From contig CP060239.1 in the NCBI GenBank assembly GCA_023898785.1, positions 1,612,001 through 1,676,000 on the forward strand: a DNA stretch of 64,000 nt, given 5' to 3'. Shown here piece by piece: positions 41,412-51,312 of the stretch. Positions within the stretch are counted from its first letter, which is position 1, and the number at the start of each line of letters is the position of its first letter. The DNA is from Rhodospirillales bacterium. GTDB taxonomy: Bacteria; Pseudomonadota; Alphaproteobacteria; Micavibrionales; Micavibrionaceae. A model generated the notes under the pieces. It did no database searches. It was given only the letters and a program-made list of their open reading frames with translations, and was not told where the DNA came from. The translations under genes and the position numbers were made by a program.

Positions 41412-43832
41412 TTATCGCACCGCGTTTAAAAGTTCCTGAAATAATTCATCTACAGCGGTCAGTACCCGCGCCGACGCGCTATAGGCCGTTTGAACAACTA
41501 TCAGATGTCCGAGTTCTTCATCAAGGTTCACCCCTGATTCGTCTAAAAGCTGCGTTTCCAAAACATCGCGCAAAGACTCTTCGTCCTGAATCCGCGCATT
41601 AATTAAAATGGTTTCCTGGGAATGCTCATTAATCATCTTTTGTGCAAAATCGATAATTCGTTGCGAACCAATCAACCCAGTTGATATGTCTGCATTCGGA
41701 CCTAAATATTCTTCACGGAATGGCAATGTCGGTATTGGCACGGGCAGTGAAGCGTCAGTTTCCGATCCGTAATTCGTGCTTGAAACCGGCGTCTGGTCAA
41801 TGATGGCCGCGCCGGAAATATTATAGGTTCCGAACAATGCGGAAATGATATTCGCCCCGTTATCTATTGCGCCGCGCGCTGTCGTTGCCGGTGGTGCGCC
41901 GTAGCCTGCGCCATTGGAATCAAACGGCCCGCCTATTAATTTTAAGTCTCCGCCAAAGTCTGGATTTACGAAGTCATTTCCCGGACGCAGACGTAAAACA
42001 CCATCAACTGCAAAATTAACCGTATCAACTGCCAGACCGGGGACAGCCTGAAGCTTGGCAATCAGTTCTACGTCGGTATCGCCAGGTTCAAGGGTAATGC
42101 GCACGGACGTGTTATTGCCAACTTGTACATCGAAATACGGGTCTGTTGGCGAGATTGGAGTGCCGCCGCTATCACTTAAACCAAAGAACACAAGACCAGA
42201 ATTTCCGATAGAGGTGGGACCAGCGTTCGCATCAATTTCATATGATCCGCGTGTATTAATGATCAGTTCGCCATTGGGACCCACGCTTGCCGATGCGGCC
42301 AAACCCGCAGGAACGCCAGCCAGACCGATTTCATTATTAATATGCGCCACCAACTGGTCAACTGCCGTTGCGCCGGCAAAGCCATTGGCAATACTCAGAT
42401 CTATCGTAATTGTTGTTGGACCTAAACCTGTACGCGCTTCTTCAAACGTGATATGGAATACATCGTTCGGATTATCTAATGCGCCGTTGGCAGAAAGTAC
42501 AATATCCCCCACGGAAGCAAAAGCGGATAAATCGCGCCCGCCGGTCATGGTATTTGATGAAAACAGGCCAAGCCAGTTTTGCAGATCCAATCCACCCGTA
42601 TTCAACAGATCGACCTGCGTTGCAATATCGGTATTTTCCGCTTGTTGGTATTCTACGGTGCCAAAACCAAATTCGAGTACGCGGCGGATAACCTCGTTAG
42701 ATCCTGTATCAAGCGTTGCACCATATGTACCGTTCTTCAGTAAGCTTGTATCGCTGATAATGGCTTCATTGACCTGGATAATTGCTGAAAAACCAACATA
42801 GCTCACCGGCGTGGGAGGATTGGTTGTCGGGTCCGGCGGGGTGTCTGTCGGCACAACTCCCGATGGATCAGTGAATAAACGCAACCCTTGCGCGTCAAGA
42901 CGCAGAGCAAGCTTATGCGCAACTTCATCAATCTGCGCCATTTGTTTTGGGAATGTGACATCGCGCAATTGCAGCAAACCACCAAGTTTCCCGCCGACAG
43001 AGAGCATTGTTAAATCTACGGCTGAAACAGGGTTTTCTATAGGATCGCGAAGATATACGCCAGCGGCTGAGTTGGGATAATAGCTTATTGCCGAAAGCGA
43101 GGTTGGTGAAAAACTGAGTTGCTCTGCACGCTCTGAGGCCAATTCCTGCCCCTGGTTGGTTTGAATGACTAAAACGCCGTCCCCACGCTGAAAAAAGCTG
43201 ATTTCAATGAGTCCGGAAAGCTCTTTTATGGCTGCATCACGCTGATCTTCGTAATAAGCGGTGGTACGATCTATATTGAGGTTGTCTTGCACTTTATCGT
43301 TTAAATCAGCGATTTGAAGCAAGAGATCGTTAATGCGCGTTACAGTTTCGCGAATTTCATCCTGCGCATCATTGCGCAGCGTTCTGATCAGATTCGACAG
43401 ATCATTGATCTTATTGGCTGTATCGCTTGCCTGGTCAAGCGTTGTTGCCTGTAAAAATGAATCTGCAGGGCTGTCTGCAAGCGCTGCAAAGCTATCGTAA
43501 AGACGGGAAATTTCTGCCGCTACAGACAATTCCTGATCAGGCGGGCCGTGGAATTGCTGGACACGGTTTAGATAGGTTTGCTGGATGCCGATCTCTCCTA
43601 CTGCACTGACCTGTGTCCACAGGTCTCGTTCAAGATTGAGGTCAACATTGCGGATAATTGTTTCGGCCAAAACACCGACCGTAACACCCTGGATTGCCTG
43701 GGAGCTTTGCGGCAATATTTTCCGCGTATAGCCGGGCGTGCCTACATTGGCTACGTTGTTGGAAATCACACTGATTTGCTGTTGTGAAACGCGCAAACCG
43801 GTCAAAGCAGCATCAAGACTGGCTATGCCCAT
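41412..43832 (-). CDS. flgK: flagellar hook-associated protein 1
   Basis: The 806-residue product has the rod-type N-terminus MGIASLDAALTGLRVSQQQI and SNNVANVGTPGYTRK. It ends with the conserved FlgK C-terminus (VVQTAYSASARVLTAVDELF). The central insert is long. FlgK forms the junction zone between hook and filament. The start is the ATG at 43832 after AAGGAT. With flgL it forms a two-gene unit that lies between the two secretion blocks. Confidence 0.92.
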   Translation of the reverse strand: MGIASLDAALTGLRVSQQQISVISNNVANVGTPGYTRKILPQSSQAIQGVTVGVLAETIIRNVDLNLERDLWTQVSAVGEIGIQQTYLNRVQQFHGPPDQELSVAAEISRLYDSFAALADSPADSFLQATTLDQASDTANKINDLSNLIRTLRNDAQDEIRETVTRINDLLLQIADLNDKVQDNLNIDRTTAYYEDQRDAAIKELSGLIEISFFQRGDGVLVIQTNQGQELASERAEQLSFSPTSLSAISYYPNSAAGVYLRDPIENPVSAVDLTMLSVGGKLGGLLQLRDVTFPKQMAQIDEVAHKLALRLDAQGLRLFTDPSGVVPTDTPPDPTTNPPTPVSYVGFSAIIQVNEAIISDTSLLKNGTYGATLDTGSNEVIRRVLEFGFGTVEYQQAENTDIATQVDLLNTGGLDLQNWLGLFSSNTMTGGRDLSAFASVGDIVLSANGALDNPNDVFHITFEEARTGLGPTTITIDLSIANGFAGATAVDQLVAHINNEIGLAGVPAGLAASASVGPNGELIINTRGSYEIDANAGPTSIGNSGLVFFGLSDSGGTPISPTDPYFDVQVGNNTSVRITLEPGDTDVELIAKLQAVPGLAVDTVNFAVDGVLRLRPGNDFVNPDFGGDLKLIGGPFDSNGAGYGAPPATTARGAIDNGANIISALFGTYNISGAAIIDQTPVSSTNYGSETDASLPVPIPTLPFREEYLGPNADISTGLIGSQRIIDFAQKMINEHSQETILINARIQDEESLRDVLETQLLDESGVNLDEELGHLIVVQTAYSASARVLTAVDELFQELLNAVR

Positions 43833-43961
43833 GGGTTTATCCTTGCTTATCTTTCTCTTATCATCGGCGTTTAATCGCTGCTGCAAGCAGCGGCTTTTTG
43901 CCTATAAAAGTTTATTATGCAAGGAAAGTGCCAGTTTCATGGTGTTTGAAACCGCGCAGAA

Positions 43962-46337
43962 TTATTTCAAGTCAAGCATTTGACCACGAAGGGTTTCAAC
44001 ATCAGGGATGAGTTCAGCCTCAATCAAGCCGGACATGAGCATCTCACGGCGAAGCGTGGCTTCATAGTGATCACGCATTTGCATAAGGGCAATGGCCTCT
44101 ATTGCTGCGCCTACGCGATCGACATTCGTGGGCTTGTCATACAGATTGGTGTAAAAATCCGGGTTTTGATAAATCTTTTTGGTTAAAACATCCATTTGAG
44201 CATAATAGCTGGGGCGGTCGCCGATCATGCTTTCAATGTCTGAATCTGCCAGCCCTAATTCACGCAACATCGTTTTCATATATGCCCATCCGGGTTCAAT
44301 ACCAGCCGTTGGCGCTTTGGCTTTCGCTTTCATGGCTGCCTGTTTTGTAAAGGAGTTATGCGCTAAATTGTTAAGCGTTAGCATTTGACGCGCCTTCATG
44401 TAGTCTTTTGACTTTTCCTTCGCCTGCTCGCTCTTCATATATGAAAACACATCGTGCCAATATAAATTTTGTCCCAAGGCTATAATGTCGGCTTCATCGT
44501 CTGTCATCGTTGAATCTGCAAAATCAATATTGATCGTGTAGGGGTAGTCCAGTGCGCGCGCAAAATCGATGTCTTTATTTACACGCTGTTTATTGGCGCC
44601 ACCAAGGCCACCGGCATGTTTACAAAGCAAATCCAAACCGGCGTTGTTATCCTTTGGGTCGCAGTAGGTGGTTTTATATTGCTCTAGGCGAGTCTTAAGG
44701 TCATCTTCGGGACCAAGAGCCGAACTGACGTTATGGCGATTGGTTTCTTTTTCGATCAAGATGTCATTCAATGCCATATGATCGTAACTCACTTTCTCCT
44801 CTATAGTTGCCAGGCTGCGCATATAAGAGCCTATTCGGCACATTTGATCGCTGGGGTGATAATCTTTAACCGCTTGCGCTTTTAATTCCTGCTGAAGTCG
44901 TTGCGACTCAAGCTGGTGCTTCGCGTCGAAGAATGTGCCAATGATTTCAACCTGTTGCATCATAACTGCAGAAAGCTGTTCGGTCATCATCATCAGAGCA
45001 TACACGTAATTAGAAACAATTCCTGAGTTTGCTGCATTGAGCGCCGCTGTATTACATGTGCTGCCTGGCATTGTGAAAGAGCAAAAACCAAGAGAAACTG
45101 CAAAATCGCTAAATGAGTCAGCAAGAGCGGCAAGAGCGGCAAGCTTGTTAAGATCGGCGGCAAGATTGCTAAGGCCAGAAGAGGCGGCAAGGTTGGCAAG
45201 AGTATTAATTTGAGGGATCGAAGCAGCAAGGTTAGCAAGAGTGGTAATATCCTGTGAGGCTCCAATATTACTGACAATATTAACAAGATTGCCCAGGCTG
45301 GAAAGGCTGTTTGGATTGGCCGTTGTTGCCGCAGAACTAAGCGTTCGAAGCTGATTTACAGTCGCAGGGAGATTGTTAAGACTGTCAACCGTATTGGCAA
45401 GATTTCTAATCTCGTAAAGCTCGAGACCTAGATTGTAGTCACCAACTGTTTCGGCAAGATCGGCAAGATCTAAAATGCTAGAGGCCGCGCATATGTTGAA
45501 TTGACAATAATTAAACCCGCCAACGGCATCGTCAGCAATGTTGGTCAGTATGCCTTGATCGCGCAGATCAGCCGCTAGCCCATTTGGCGTACCGATGAAA
45601 GAGCTAATCTGGTTTGCTGTGTTATTCGCAACATTTGAAAGATTGGCAAGGTCGGCAGACGTCAAGTCTGCGCCAATATTTTCCCAACCGTTAAGGCCCG
45701 AACCTGTCGGACCTCCCCCCCCCGGAGCAATGAGGATTTTTATTAAGGCTGGGCTGGCGTATTCACGAGCATCGGTTGCTATATCACGAGAATAAAATGC
45801 AATTTGTACGGGCTGTACTACGTCCTTGTCGGCCTTAAGCTTAATGCCGGTTTCTTCAAATAGCCCTGCCCAATCGCTGCGCTTTTGAATTTCGCGGTCT
45901 TGAGCCTGTATTTGAACATCGGTAAAGGGGCTGTCTGTATCGCCATTTAGTGATGTTGCACCTGTCAGGGCATTATGGCGCAGCAGTAGCGAAACTGTTC
46001 GCTCTGCTTCATTTATAGAAAAATCATATGTTATATTTTTGTTTTGTATCTGTGACCCTGCGGGCGCCGGAACCAAAAGTGTGCCATCTTGGTTTATTTG
46101 CGCTGCGTTTAAAATCGGCTCTTTTCCGGGGCCGGTAATTCTATAGCTCACTTTTGCACCGGGTTCAAAGCCGGAAAGTTCGGCCAAAACAGCGTACTGC
46201 GAGGCTTCTTTTTTCCAAAATTTATCGAAAAACGACGCTTGTGCACTAGAAACATAAGATTCTGCTCCCCAAAAGGAAACCAAGACCAAAAATGGCAGAA
46301 CTAAAAAAACTCCGAGTTTCCTTATTGATATGTGCAT
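43962..46337 (-). CDS. exported paralogue family, long member with Leu/Ala/Asn repeat region
   Basis: The product has about 791 residues. Its signal peptide (VFLVLPFLVLVSFWG) is followed by a beta-rich domain (FEPGAKVSYRITGPG). A region of degenerate Leu/Ala/Asn helical repeats (TLANLAASIPQINTLANLAA) lies at about 220-410. The C-terminal half is the family domain shared with the next two genes: FFDAKHQLESQRLQQELKAQ, YCDPKDNNAGLDLLCKHAGG and LTKKIYQNPDFYTNLYDKP. Four conserved Cys in this domain may pair. The start follows AAGGTCAAG. No known family is recognised. The position beside dotI-dotH-dotG suggests a role in secretion (inference). Confidence 0.7.
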   Translation of the reverse strand: MHISIRKLGVFLVLPFLVLVSFWGAESYVSSAQASFFDKFWKKEASQYAVLAELSGFEPGAKVSYRITGPGKEPILNAAQINQDGTLLVPAPAGSQIQNKNITYDFSINEAERTVSLLLRHNALTGATSLNGDTDSPFTDVQIQAQDREIQKRSDWAGLFEETGIKLKADKDVVQPVQIAFYSRDIATDAREYASPALIKILIAPGGGGPTGSGLNGWENIGADLTSADLANLSNVANNTANQISSFIGTPNGLAADLRDQGILTNIADDAVGGFNYCQFNICAASSILDLADLAETVGDYNLGLELYEIRNLANTVDSLNNLPATVNQLRTLSSAATTANPNSLSSLGNLVNIVSNIGASQDITTLANLAASIPQINTLANLAASSGLSNLAADLNKLAALAALADSFSDFAVSLGFCSFTMPGSTCNTAALNAANSGIVSNYVYALMMMTEQLSAVMMQQVEIIGTFFDAKHQLESQRLQQELKAQAVKDYHPSDQMCRIGSYMRSLATIEEKVSYDHMALNDILIEKETNRHNVSSALGPEDDLKTRLEQYKTTYCDPKDNNAGLDLLCKHAGGLGGANKQRVNKDIDFARALDYPYTINIDFADSTMTDDEADIIALGQNLYWHDVFSYMKSEQAKEKSKDYMKARQMLTLNNLAHNSFTKQAAMKAKAKAPTAGIEPGWAYMKTMLRELGLADSDIESMIGDRPSYYAQMDVLTKKIYQNPDFYTNLYDKPTNVDRVGAAIEAIALMQMRDHYEATLRREMLMSGLIEAELIPDVETLRGQMLDLK

Positions 46338-46378
46338 CTTGACCTTAATATTTGTGCTCTCATATTTTTGCATTCACG

Positions 46379-47740
46379 TTAGTTTTGCGGTTGTGAGCTC
46401 AACTCATTTTCAATTTCATTTTGCAAATCAACTACAGCCAGTTCCAAGAGGACGGATAAGTTGGCTTCGTTGCGCAAATAACTTTTAAATAAATCAAATT
46501 TTTGCATTAAACCGATGGCCTGCATCGCAACTCTTTTACGATCAACGTTGGCTGGCTTGTCATACAAGTTGGTGTAAAAATCCGGGTTTTGATAAATCTT
46601 TTTTGTCAAAACTTCCATTTGTGCGTAGTAGCTGGGGCCAATTTCATTGTTAGCCTCGTCCATGCCCAGCATACGCAAAATATCATTCGGTGCCGCCCCT
46701 GTATCTTTTACCCCAAGCTCCTTGAGAATAGCTTCCAGAAAATCACGTGAACCTTTTGTTCCAGCGGACTTCATAGATGTAATCGCATTAAAAGAGTTTT
46801 CCGCAACGCTGCGCTTTGCTAAAAATGCACGGGAGTCCAGATAGACACTTTGCGCACCTTTTTCACTTTCAGAGCCAGTTTTGAGCTTATCCGGCGGCGA
46901 TATTCTCTGGAAAACGTCGTGGCCGTATAAATTGCTGGCCAGTGCCATCACTTCTTCTTCTTCTGCTGTTAAATTTGAATCCGTAAAGTCTATGTTTAGT
47001 GTCCATGGATATTCAACCGTTCGAGCAAAATCAATGTCCTTGTTTTTACGTTCATTTTTTGCTGCGCCGAGACCGCCGGCATGTTTACAAAGCAAATCCA
47101 GTCCCGCGTTGTTATCCTTTGGATCGCAAAATTTTTCCTTGTATTGCTCCAGCCGGTTATTGTAGTCGGCATCCGGGCCGGATGCGGCTGCTACATTCGC
47201 ATTCCCGAGCTGACGATCTTGCGAACGCTGACTCATCACATGCGCATTTAATTCGCTTTTGCGTTCTGAAGCTGCCAAGCTCCTAACGCTGGTTCCAAAT
47301 TCACATATACCGGCGCTGGGGTGGTAGTCTTTATGCGCCCGGGCGCGCACTGTTTGTAGAACACGCTGGGTTTCAAGCTGGTGTTTTGCATCAAAAAACG
47401 AACCAATAGCTTGCGTTTGTTGCATGGCAACGGCAGAGAACTGATCGGCCATCATCATCAGAGCCGGCAAAATATTATCTTCCCAAAGGATCGCAACTAT
47501 CCACTCCCTGTGCGCTATAAACTCATCTGTTGTAAACTGATTTACTTGTTGAATCGTTTTGCTCCATTCAGAAGCGACTCGCGCTCTAGACTGACTAATG
47601 CACTGTACACATTGATAATATTGGCTGCAACAATGCGCCTGCGCTTTCGGCGGAGAAAATACAATAACGGACGGCATTACCGCCATGAAAATGGCAACGA
47701 TCATTATCAGTTTTTTGATTTTCACGCTTATGCTTATCAT
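46379..47740 (-). CDS. exported paralogue family, short Cys-rich member
   Basis: The 453-residue product has a signal peptide (IMIVAIFMAVMPSVIVF) and a mature start rich in Cys (HCCSQYYQCVQC). The family domain then reads FDAKHQLETQRVLQTVRARA, HKDYHPSAGICEFGTSVRSLA, CDPKDNNAGLDLLCKHAGG and KIYQNPDFYTNLYDKPANV. It is one of three tandem copies, with 36 bp before it and 41 bp after it to its neighbours' starts. Function is unknown. Confidence 0.7.
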   Translation of the reverse strand: MISISVKIKKLIMIVAIFMAVMPSVIVFSPPKAQAHCCSQYYQCVQCISQSRARVASEWSKTIQQVNQFTTDEFIAHREWIVAILWEDNILPALMMMADQFSAVAMQQTQAIGSFFDAKHQLETQRVLQTVRARAHKDYHPSAGICEFGTSVRSLAASERKSELNAHVMSQRSQDRQLGNANVAAASGPDADYNNRLEQYKEKFCDPKDNNAGLDLLCKHAGGLGAAKNERKNKDIDFARTVEYPWTLNIDFTDSNLTAEEEEVMALASNLYGHDVFQRISPPDKLKTGSESEKGAQSVYLDSRAFLAKRSVAENSFNAITSMKSAGTKGSRDFLEAILKELGVKDTGAAPNDILRMLGMDEANNEIGPSYYAQMEVLTKKIYQNPDFYTNLYDKPANVDRKRVAMQAIGLMQKFDLFKSYLRNEANLSVLLELAVVDLQNEIENELSSQPQN

Positions 47741-47776
47741 GTTCGTTATTCGCCCTTCACATTCCTCATTTGTTTA

Positions 47777-49144
47777 TTATTTGCCCTGTAAGTTTTTATC
47801 AATGTCTTTGAATCCAAGCCTTAGACGCGAAGATAGTAATACGGACATGGACATTTCCTGACGCAACTGACTTTCGTAAATCGCGCGGTCCAACATGAGC
47901 TCAATTGCTTTTAATGCGGTGCTTATGCGCTTCACGTTGGCCGGCTTGTCATACAAATTGGCGTAAAAATCAGGATTCTGATAAATCTTTTTAGCTAAAA
48001 TTTCCAGTTGGTTATAGTAACTGAAATCAATATTTTCAGGTGTGGAGCCAAAATCACCTGTGTATTCGAGAATTTCATTTTCAGGTATGCCGAGTTCAAC
48101 CAAAATAGCGGCTAAATATTTATAAGTCTCAACAGGCGTGTTTGAAAAATAGCCGCGTACGTTGCCGATTGATTTTAAGCCGACAATATTATTGAAAGAA
48201 TTTTCGGCAACATTGCGTTTAGCCGCAATAGAGCGCAGGCTCATATAGAGCTTCTCCTTGTCTGCCTCCTTGATATTCGCGCGGCTGATATTGCGGAATA
48301 AAATATCGTGGCCGTAAAGATTGTTTCCTAATGCCTGTGTATCAATTTCATCGTCAGAACCAACATCTATGGGTCTGCCAACATCAATTGTGCGGCGATT
48401 TTCCAGCGCTCGTGTATAATCAATGTCTATGTTTATGCGGTTGAGGCTTGTCGTTCTGGAACCCTTGGGTTTACAAACAGGATCCGCCCCTCCCGAGATA
48501 AGGCCTGTGTTGGCTACGCCTGCCAGCCAGTTATTGTCCTGCGGGTCACAGTAAATCTCGGAGAATTGTTTCCAGCGCGCTGCTTTATCATCAGCAGCTT
48601 CGCGAGAACCAGCCATATTGACTTGCCCCAGGTGCCGGGCAAGCTGGCGCTGGCCAATTGCGATTGCATTGTAGCGGCCAAGGCTTTCCGCATGGGCCAG
48701 CGACCGCGCATTTGTACCAAAAGCACAAAATGCCGTACTTGGCTGATAGTCTTTGTGGGCCTGGACTTGTAATTCCTGAAATAAACGCTGGGTTTCGAGC
48801 TGGTGCTTCGCATCGAAAAATTCACCGATAATCAAGGTTTGGTGCATGGCGACTGCCGTCATCTGTTCTGTAAACAGCTGGAGGGCCGGTAATATGTGCC
48901 TCAGAAAGAACGTGTTAACCAACCAATCGCGATGTCTGTTAAATTGGTTAGCGGTGTGGCTGGTTATATTCTGCCTTCCACTATTGTGCTTACTCGTAAT
49001 ATAGGAAGGAAGCGTACAGGAAAATGCGTGCGCCTTTTGCGGGGCTAGCATAGCGACTAAAGTTGAAATACAGACGATACACAGCAGACCGAACGCCTTG
49101 CGCCTACCCCATGTAAAAGGCTGTAAGGAAAAACCAATTTTCAT
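47777..49144 (-). CDS. exported paralogue family, third member
   Basis: The product has about 455 residues, with a signal peptide (CIVCISTLVAMLAPQKAHA) and the family domain: FFDAKHQLETQRLFQELQVQ, AHKDYQPSTAFCAFGTNARS, ALGNNLYGHDILF and KIYQNPDFYANLYDKPANV. The paired Cys segment differs here: CDPQDNN is kept, but the second Cys is in DPVCKPKG. The start is MKIGFSLQP with TAGAGGT upstream. It is the first gene of the minus-strand unit, divergent from dotI over about 240 bp. Confidence 0.68.
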   Translation of the reverse strand: MKIGFSLQPFTWGRRKAFGLLCIVCISTLVAMLAPQKAHAFSCTLPSYITSKHNSGRQNITSHTANQFNRHRDWLVNTFFLRHILPALQLFTEQMTAVAMHQTLIIGEFFDAKHQLETQRLFQELQVQAHKDYQPSTAFCAFGTNARSLAHAESLGRYNAIAIGQRQLARHLGQVNMAGSREAADDKAARWKQFSEIYCDPQDNNWLAGVANTGLISGGADPVCKPKGSRTTSLNRINIDIDYTRALENRRTIDVGRPIDVGSDDEIDTQALGNNLYGHDILFRNISRANIKEADKEKLYMSLRSIAAKRNVAENSFNNIVGLKSIGNVRGYFSNTPVETYKYLAAILVELGIPENEILEYTGDFGSTPENIDFSYYNQLEILAKKIYQNPDFYANLYDKPANVKRISTALKAIELMLDRAIYESQLRQEMSMSVLLSSRLRLGFKDIDKNLQGK

Positions 49145-49385
49145 ACCTCTACGTTCAAGCCCCATTAATAAATTCCAAAACCACCGCTGACCAATACCAT
49201 TTCTATAAAAGCGCGGCGGTAGTTTGCTCACATCTTTATATTATATCACAAGCTTTTATAAAAAGGCACGTTTCAAAATGTGAAAAAATTTAATAATAAT
49301 AATCCTGTCGCTTGTGTCCCAGTAAATTTTCGTCCACACTCGGCTTTATAATTTGCGTGTAAACCAAAAAAAATTGTGTCTTCAA

Positions 49386-50078
49386 ATGGCTGCCAAGAAA
49401 AATATAAAAACCGATCAAGTTCCTGAAAAGTCTGCTAAAGGCGCTCCTGAGGCCGATACTTCCGGTTTGGGAAGTGTTATCGTCCGTAATGAATTTTACC
49501 GTGATGGCTACAGGAGTCTTTTACGGCTTGCTTTATTGCAAGGGCTGGCCTCGTTAGGGCTGCTAGGGGCAATGTATTTCGTTATTCAAGTGCACCAGCC
49601 TGAAAATCGTTACTTTGCTACAACCGAGGACGGACGGCTGGTTCCTATGGTTCCCCTGAATGAACCAAATCTCAGTACGCCGGCATTGATGTCATGGGTT
49701 GCCCAAGCAGCGACAGAGGTTATGACTTTTGGATTCAACGATTATCGCCGCCGTTTGCAAGAATCATCGCGAAACTTTACGCGCCGCGGCTGGGAAAGCT
49801 TTACTGGCGCTTTACAGCGTTCACGCATTATTGAGATGGTTGAGGCGAATCAGCAGGTCGTTACCGCCGCGCCACAAGGGGCGCCGATTGTTGTTTCCGA
49901 AGGAATTGTCGCCGGGCGCTATCAATGGCAGATACAGATGCCGATGTTGCTCACTTATCAATCAGGGGCACGGACGCGAACTGATAAATTGCTTGTCACG
50001 ATTGTTGTTGTGCGCGTTCCCAGACTTGAAAGCCCTAACGGGGTTGGAATTGAGCAGTGGATCGCTATACCGAACTAG
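49386..50078 (+). CDS. icmL: DotI/IcmL-like inner-membrane protein
   Basis: The 230-residue bitopic protein has the features of the DotI/IcmL/TraM family: VRNEFYRDGYRSLLRLALLQG before the TM (LASLGLLGAMYFVIQV), then a periplasmic VirB8-like fold with VMTFGFNDYRRRLQESSRNF and ending EQWIAIPN. DotI forms a ring in the inner membrane part of the apparatus. A TTG at 49353 is possible, but the ATG is preferred. Confidence 0.88.
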   Translation: MAAKKNIKTDQVPEKSAKGAPEADTSGLGSVIVRNEFYRDGYRSLLRLALLQGLASLGLLGAMYFVIQVHQPENRYFATTEDGRLVPMVPLNEPNLSTPALMSWVAQAATEVMTFGFNDYRRRLQESSRNFTRRGWESFTGALQRSRIIEMVEANQQVVTAAPQGAPIVVSEGIVAGRYQWQIQMPMLLTYQSGARTRTDKLLVTIVVVRVPRLESPNGVGIEQWIAIPN

Positions 50079-50244
50079 CGATTTTGCCTTTGTCTTGAAA
50101 ATTGCCATTTTGCAAATTCTATTCTTCTTAAAAATATGATCTGTGTGTTTTTCTGGATTTAGGTCGATTCTCTGGTGACAGTATTTTTTTATCTGTCTAT
50201 CCTGATTCTGTGTTTGCATATGTCATATTAAGTGTTTTTCATTC

Positions 50245-51312
50245 ATGTCTAAAGTATTTCCGGCTAAAATCTTATATAAACCCCTTCTTTACGGCGCATG
50301 TTTTGCTGGTTTGTGTGCCTTGGGTGGTTTTGACGCGTTAGCGCAAATGCCGTTTTCCGGACGTAATGATAGCGCTTCCGCTCCGCCCTCTCCCACGATT
50401 AATCTTCCCACTACGGGAGCCGACCAACCTTTCGCTTTTGATCAGCAAGATGGCGCGCTTGACTTTGAGGAAAGCGCGGAGGAAAAGAAAGAGCAGGCTC
50501 GCTCTGAAGCTTTTGATGCTGCTCTTGAAGGGCTTTTGCCCTTGCGGCCGGAGGAAATTCGCACGCTTTTGGAGCGTTATGATCGCACTCAGGAATCTGT
50601 AGAGACACCTATTTATCCAAATCCAAAGCCGGAAGTGGTGGTTCAAAATATAAGTCTTGATCCGGGCGCAGAGCCCGCAGTTATTAAAATGGCTTATGGA
50701 CACGTTACGACTGTAGCCTTTTTAGATACAACCGGTGCGCCGTGGCCTGTTCAAGATATTAGCTGGGCCGGTAATTTTGAGGTTATTGACGTTCAGCAAA
50801 GCGAAGATCGTTTCACGCATGTCTTTCGTATATCCCCTCAATCAGAGTTTGCGTTTGGCAATATGTCGATTGATCTCACCGGGTTTATGACGCCGGTGAT
50901 TCTAACGCTAGAGACCGGGCGCGATACTGTGCATTATCGATTTGATGCCGTTATTCCTGATTATGGACCTTTGGCTGAGGCGCCTTTAATTGACTCCGGC
51001 ATTACCACAACCGCGGGCAGCGAAGATATATCGTCCTTTCTTAAAGGTGTCTTGCCACAAGATGCAAAAAAGCTTGATGTTAGCGGCGTTGACGGGCGGA
51101 CTTCCGCTTATCGTTACAACGACGTTGTTTATGTCAGAACACCATTGACACTTCTTTCTCCGGGGTGGAGCAGTTCTGCGGCGTCAGCCGACGGAACGCG
51201 CGTTTATGAAATTAGCGATACGCCTGTTTTATTACTTTCTGATCGTGGTCGCATGGTTCGCGCGAAGCTTTCTGAGCGCTCTGATATTTTAGGAGATATT
51301 CTGGATGAGTGA
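50245..51312 (+). CDS. icmK: DotH/IcmK-like outer-membrane core protein
   Basis: The 355-residue product has a signal peptide (ACFAGLCALGGFDALAQ), the LLPLRPEEIRTLLERYDRTQ motif and a VirB9-like beta domain (YGHVTTVAFLDTTGAPWPV). DotH forms the outer-membrane ring with DotC and DotD. It overlaps dotG by 8 bp (ATGAGTGA), which suggests translational coupling. Its length is close to Legionella DotH. Confidence 0.9.
   Translation: MSKVFPAKILYKPLLYGACFAGLCALGGFDALAQMPFSGRNDSASAPPSPTINLPTTGADQPFAFDQQDGALDFEESAEEKKEQARSEAFDAALEGLLPLRPEEIRTLLERYDRTQESVETPIYPNPKPEVVVQNISLDPGAEPAVIKMAYGHVTTVAFLDTTGAPWPVQDISWAGNFEVIDVQQSEDRFTHVFRISPQSEFAFGNMSIDLTGFMTPVILTLETGRDTVHYRFDAVIPDYGPLAEAPLIDSGITTTAGSEDISSFLKGVLPQDAKKLDVSGVDGRTSAYRYNDVVYVRTPLTLLSPGWSSSAASADGTRVYEISDTPVLLLSDRGRMVRAKLSERSDILGDILDE

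Noticed and set aside
44993..45286. A Leu/Pro-rich 97-residue minus-strand frame inside the long paralogue
   Set aside because: It is an alternate frame of the Leu/Ala/Asn repeat DNA, which forces Leu codons. There is no start signal.
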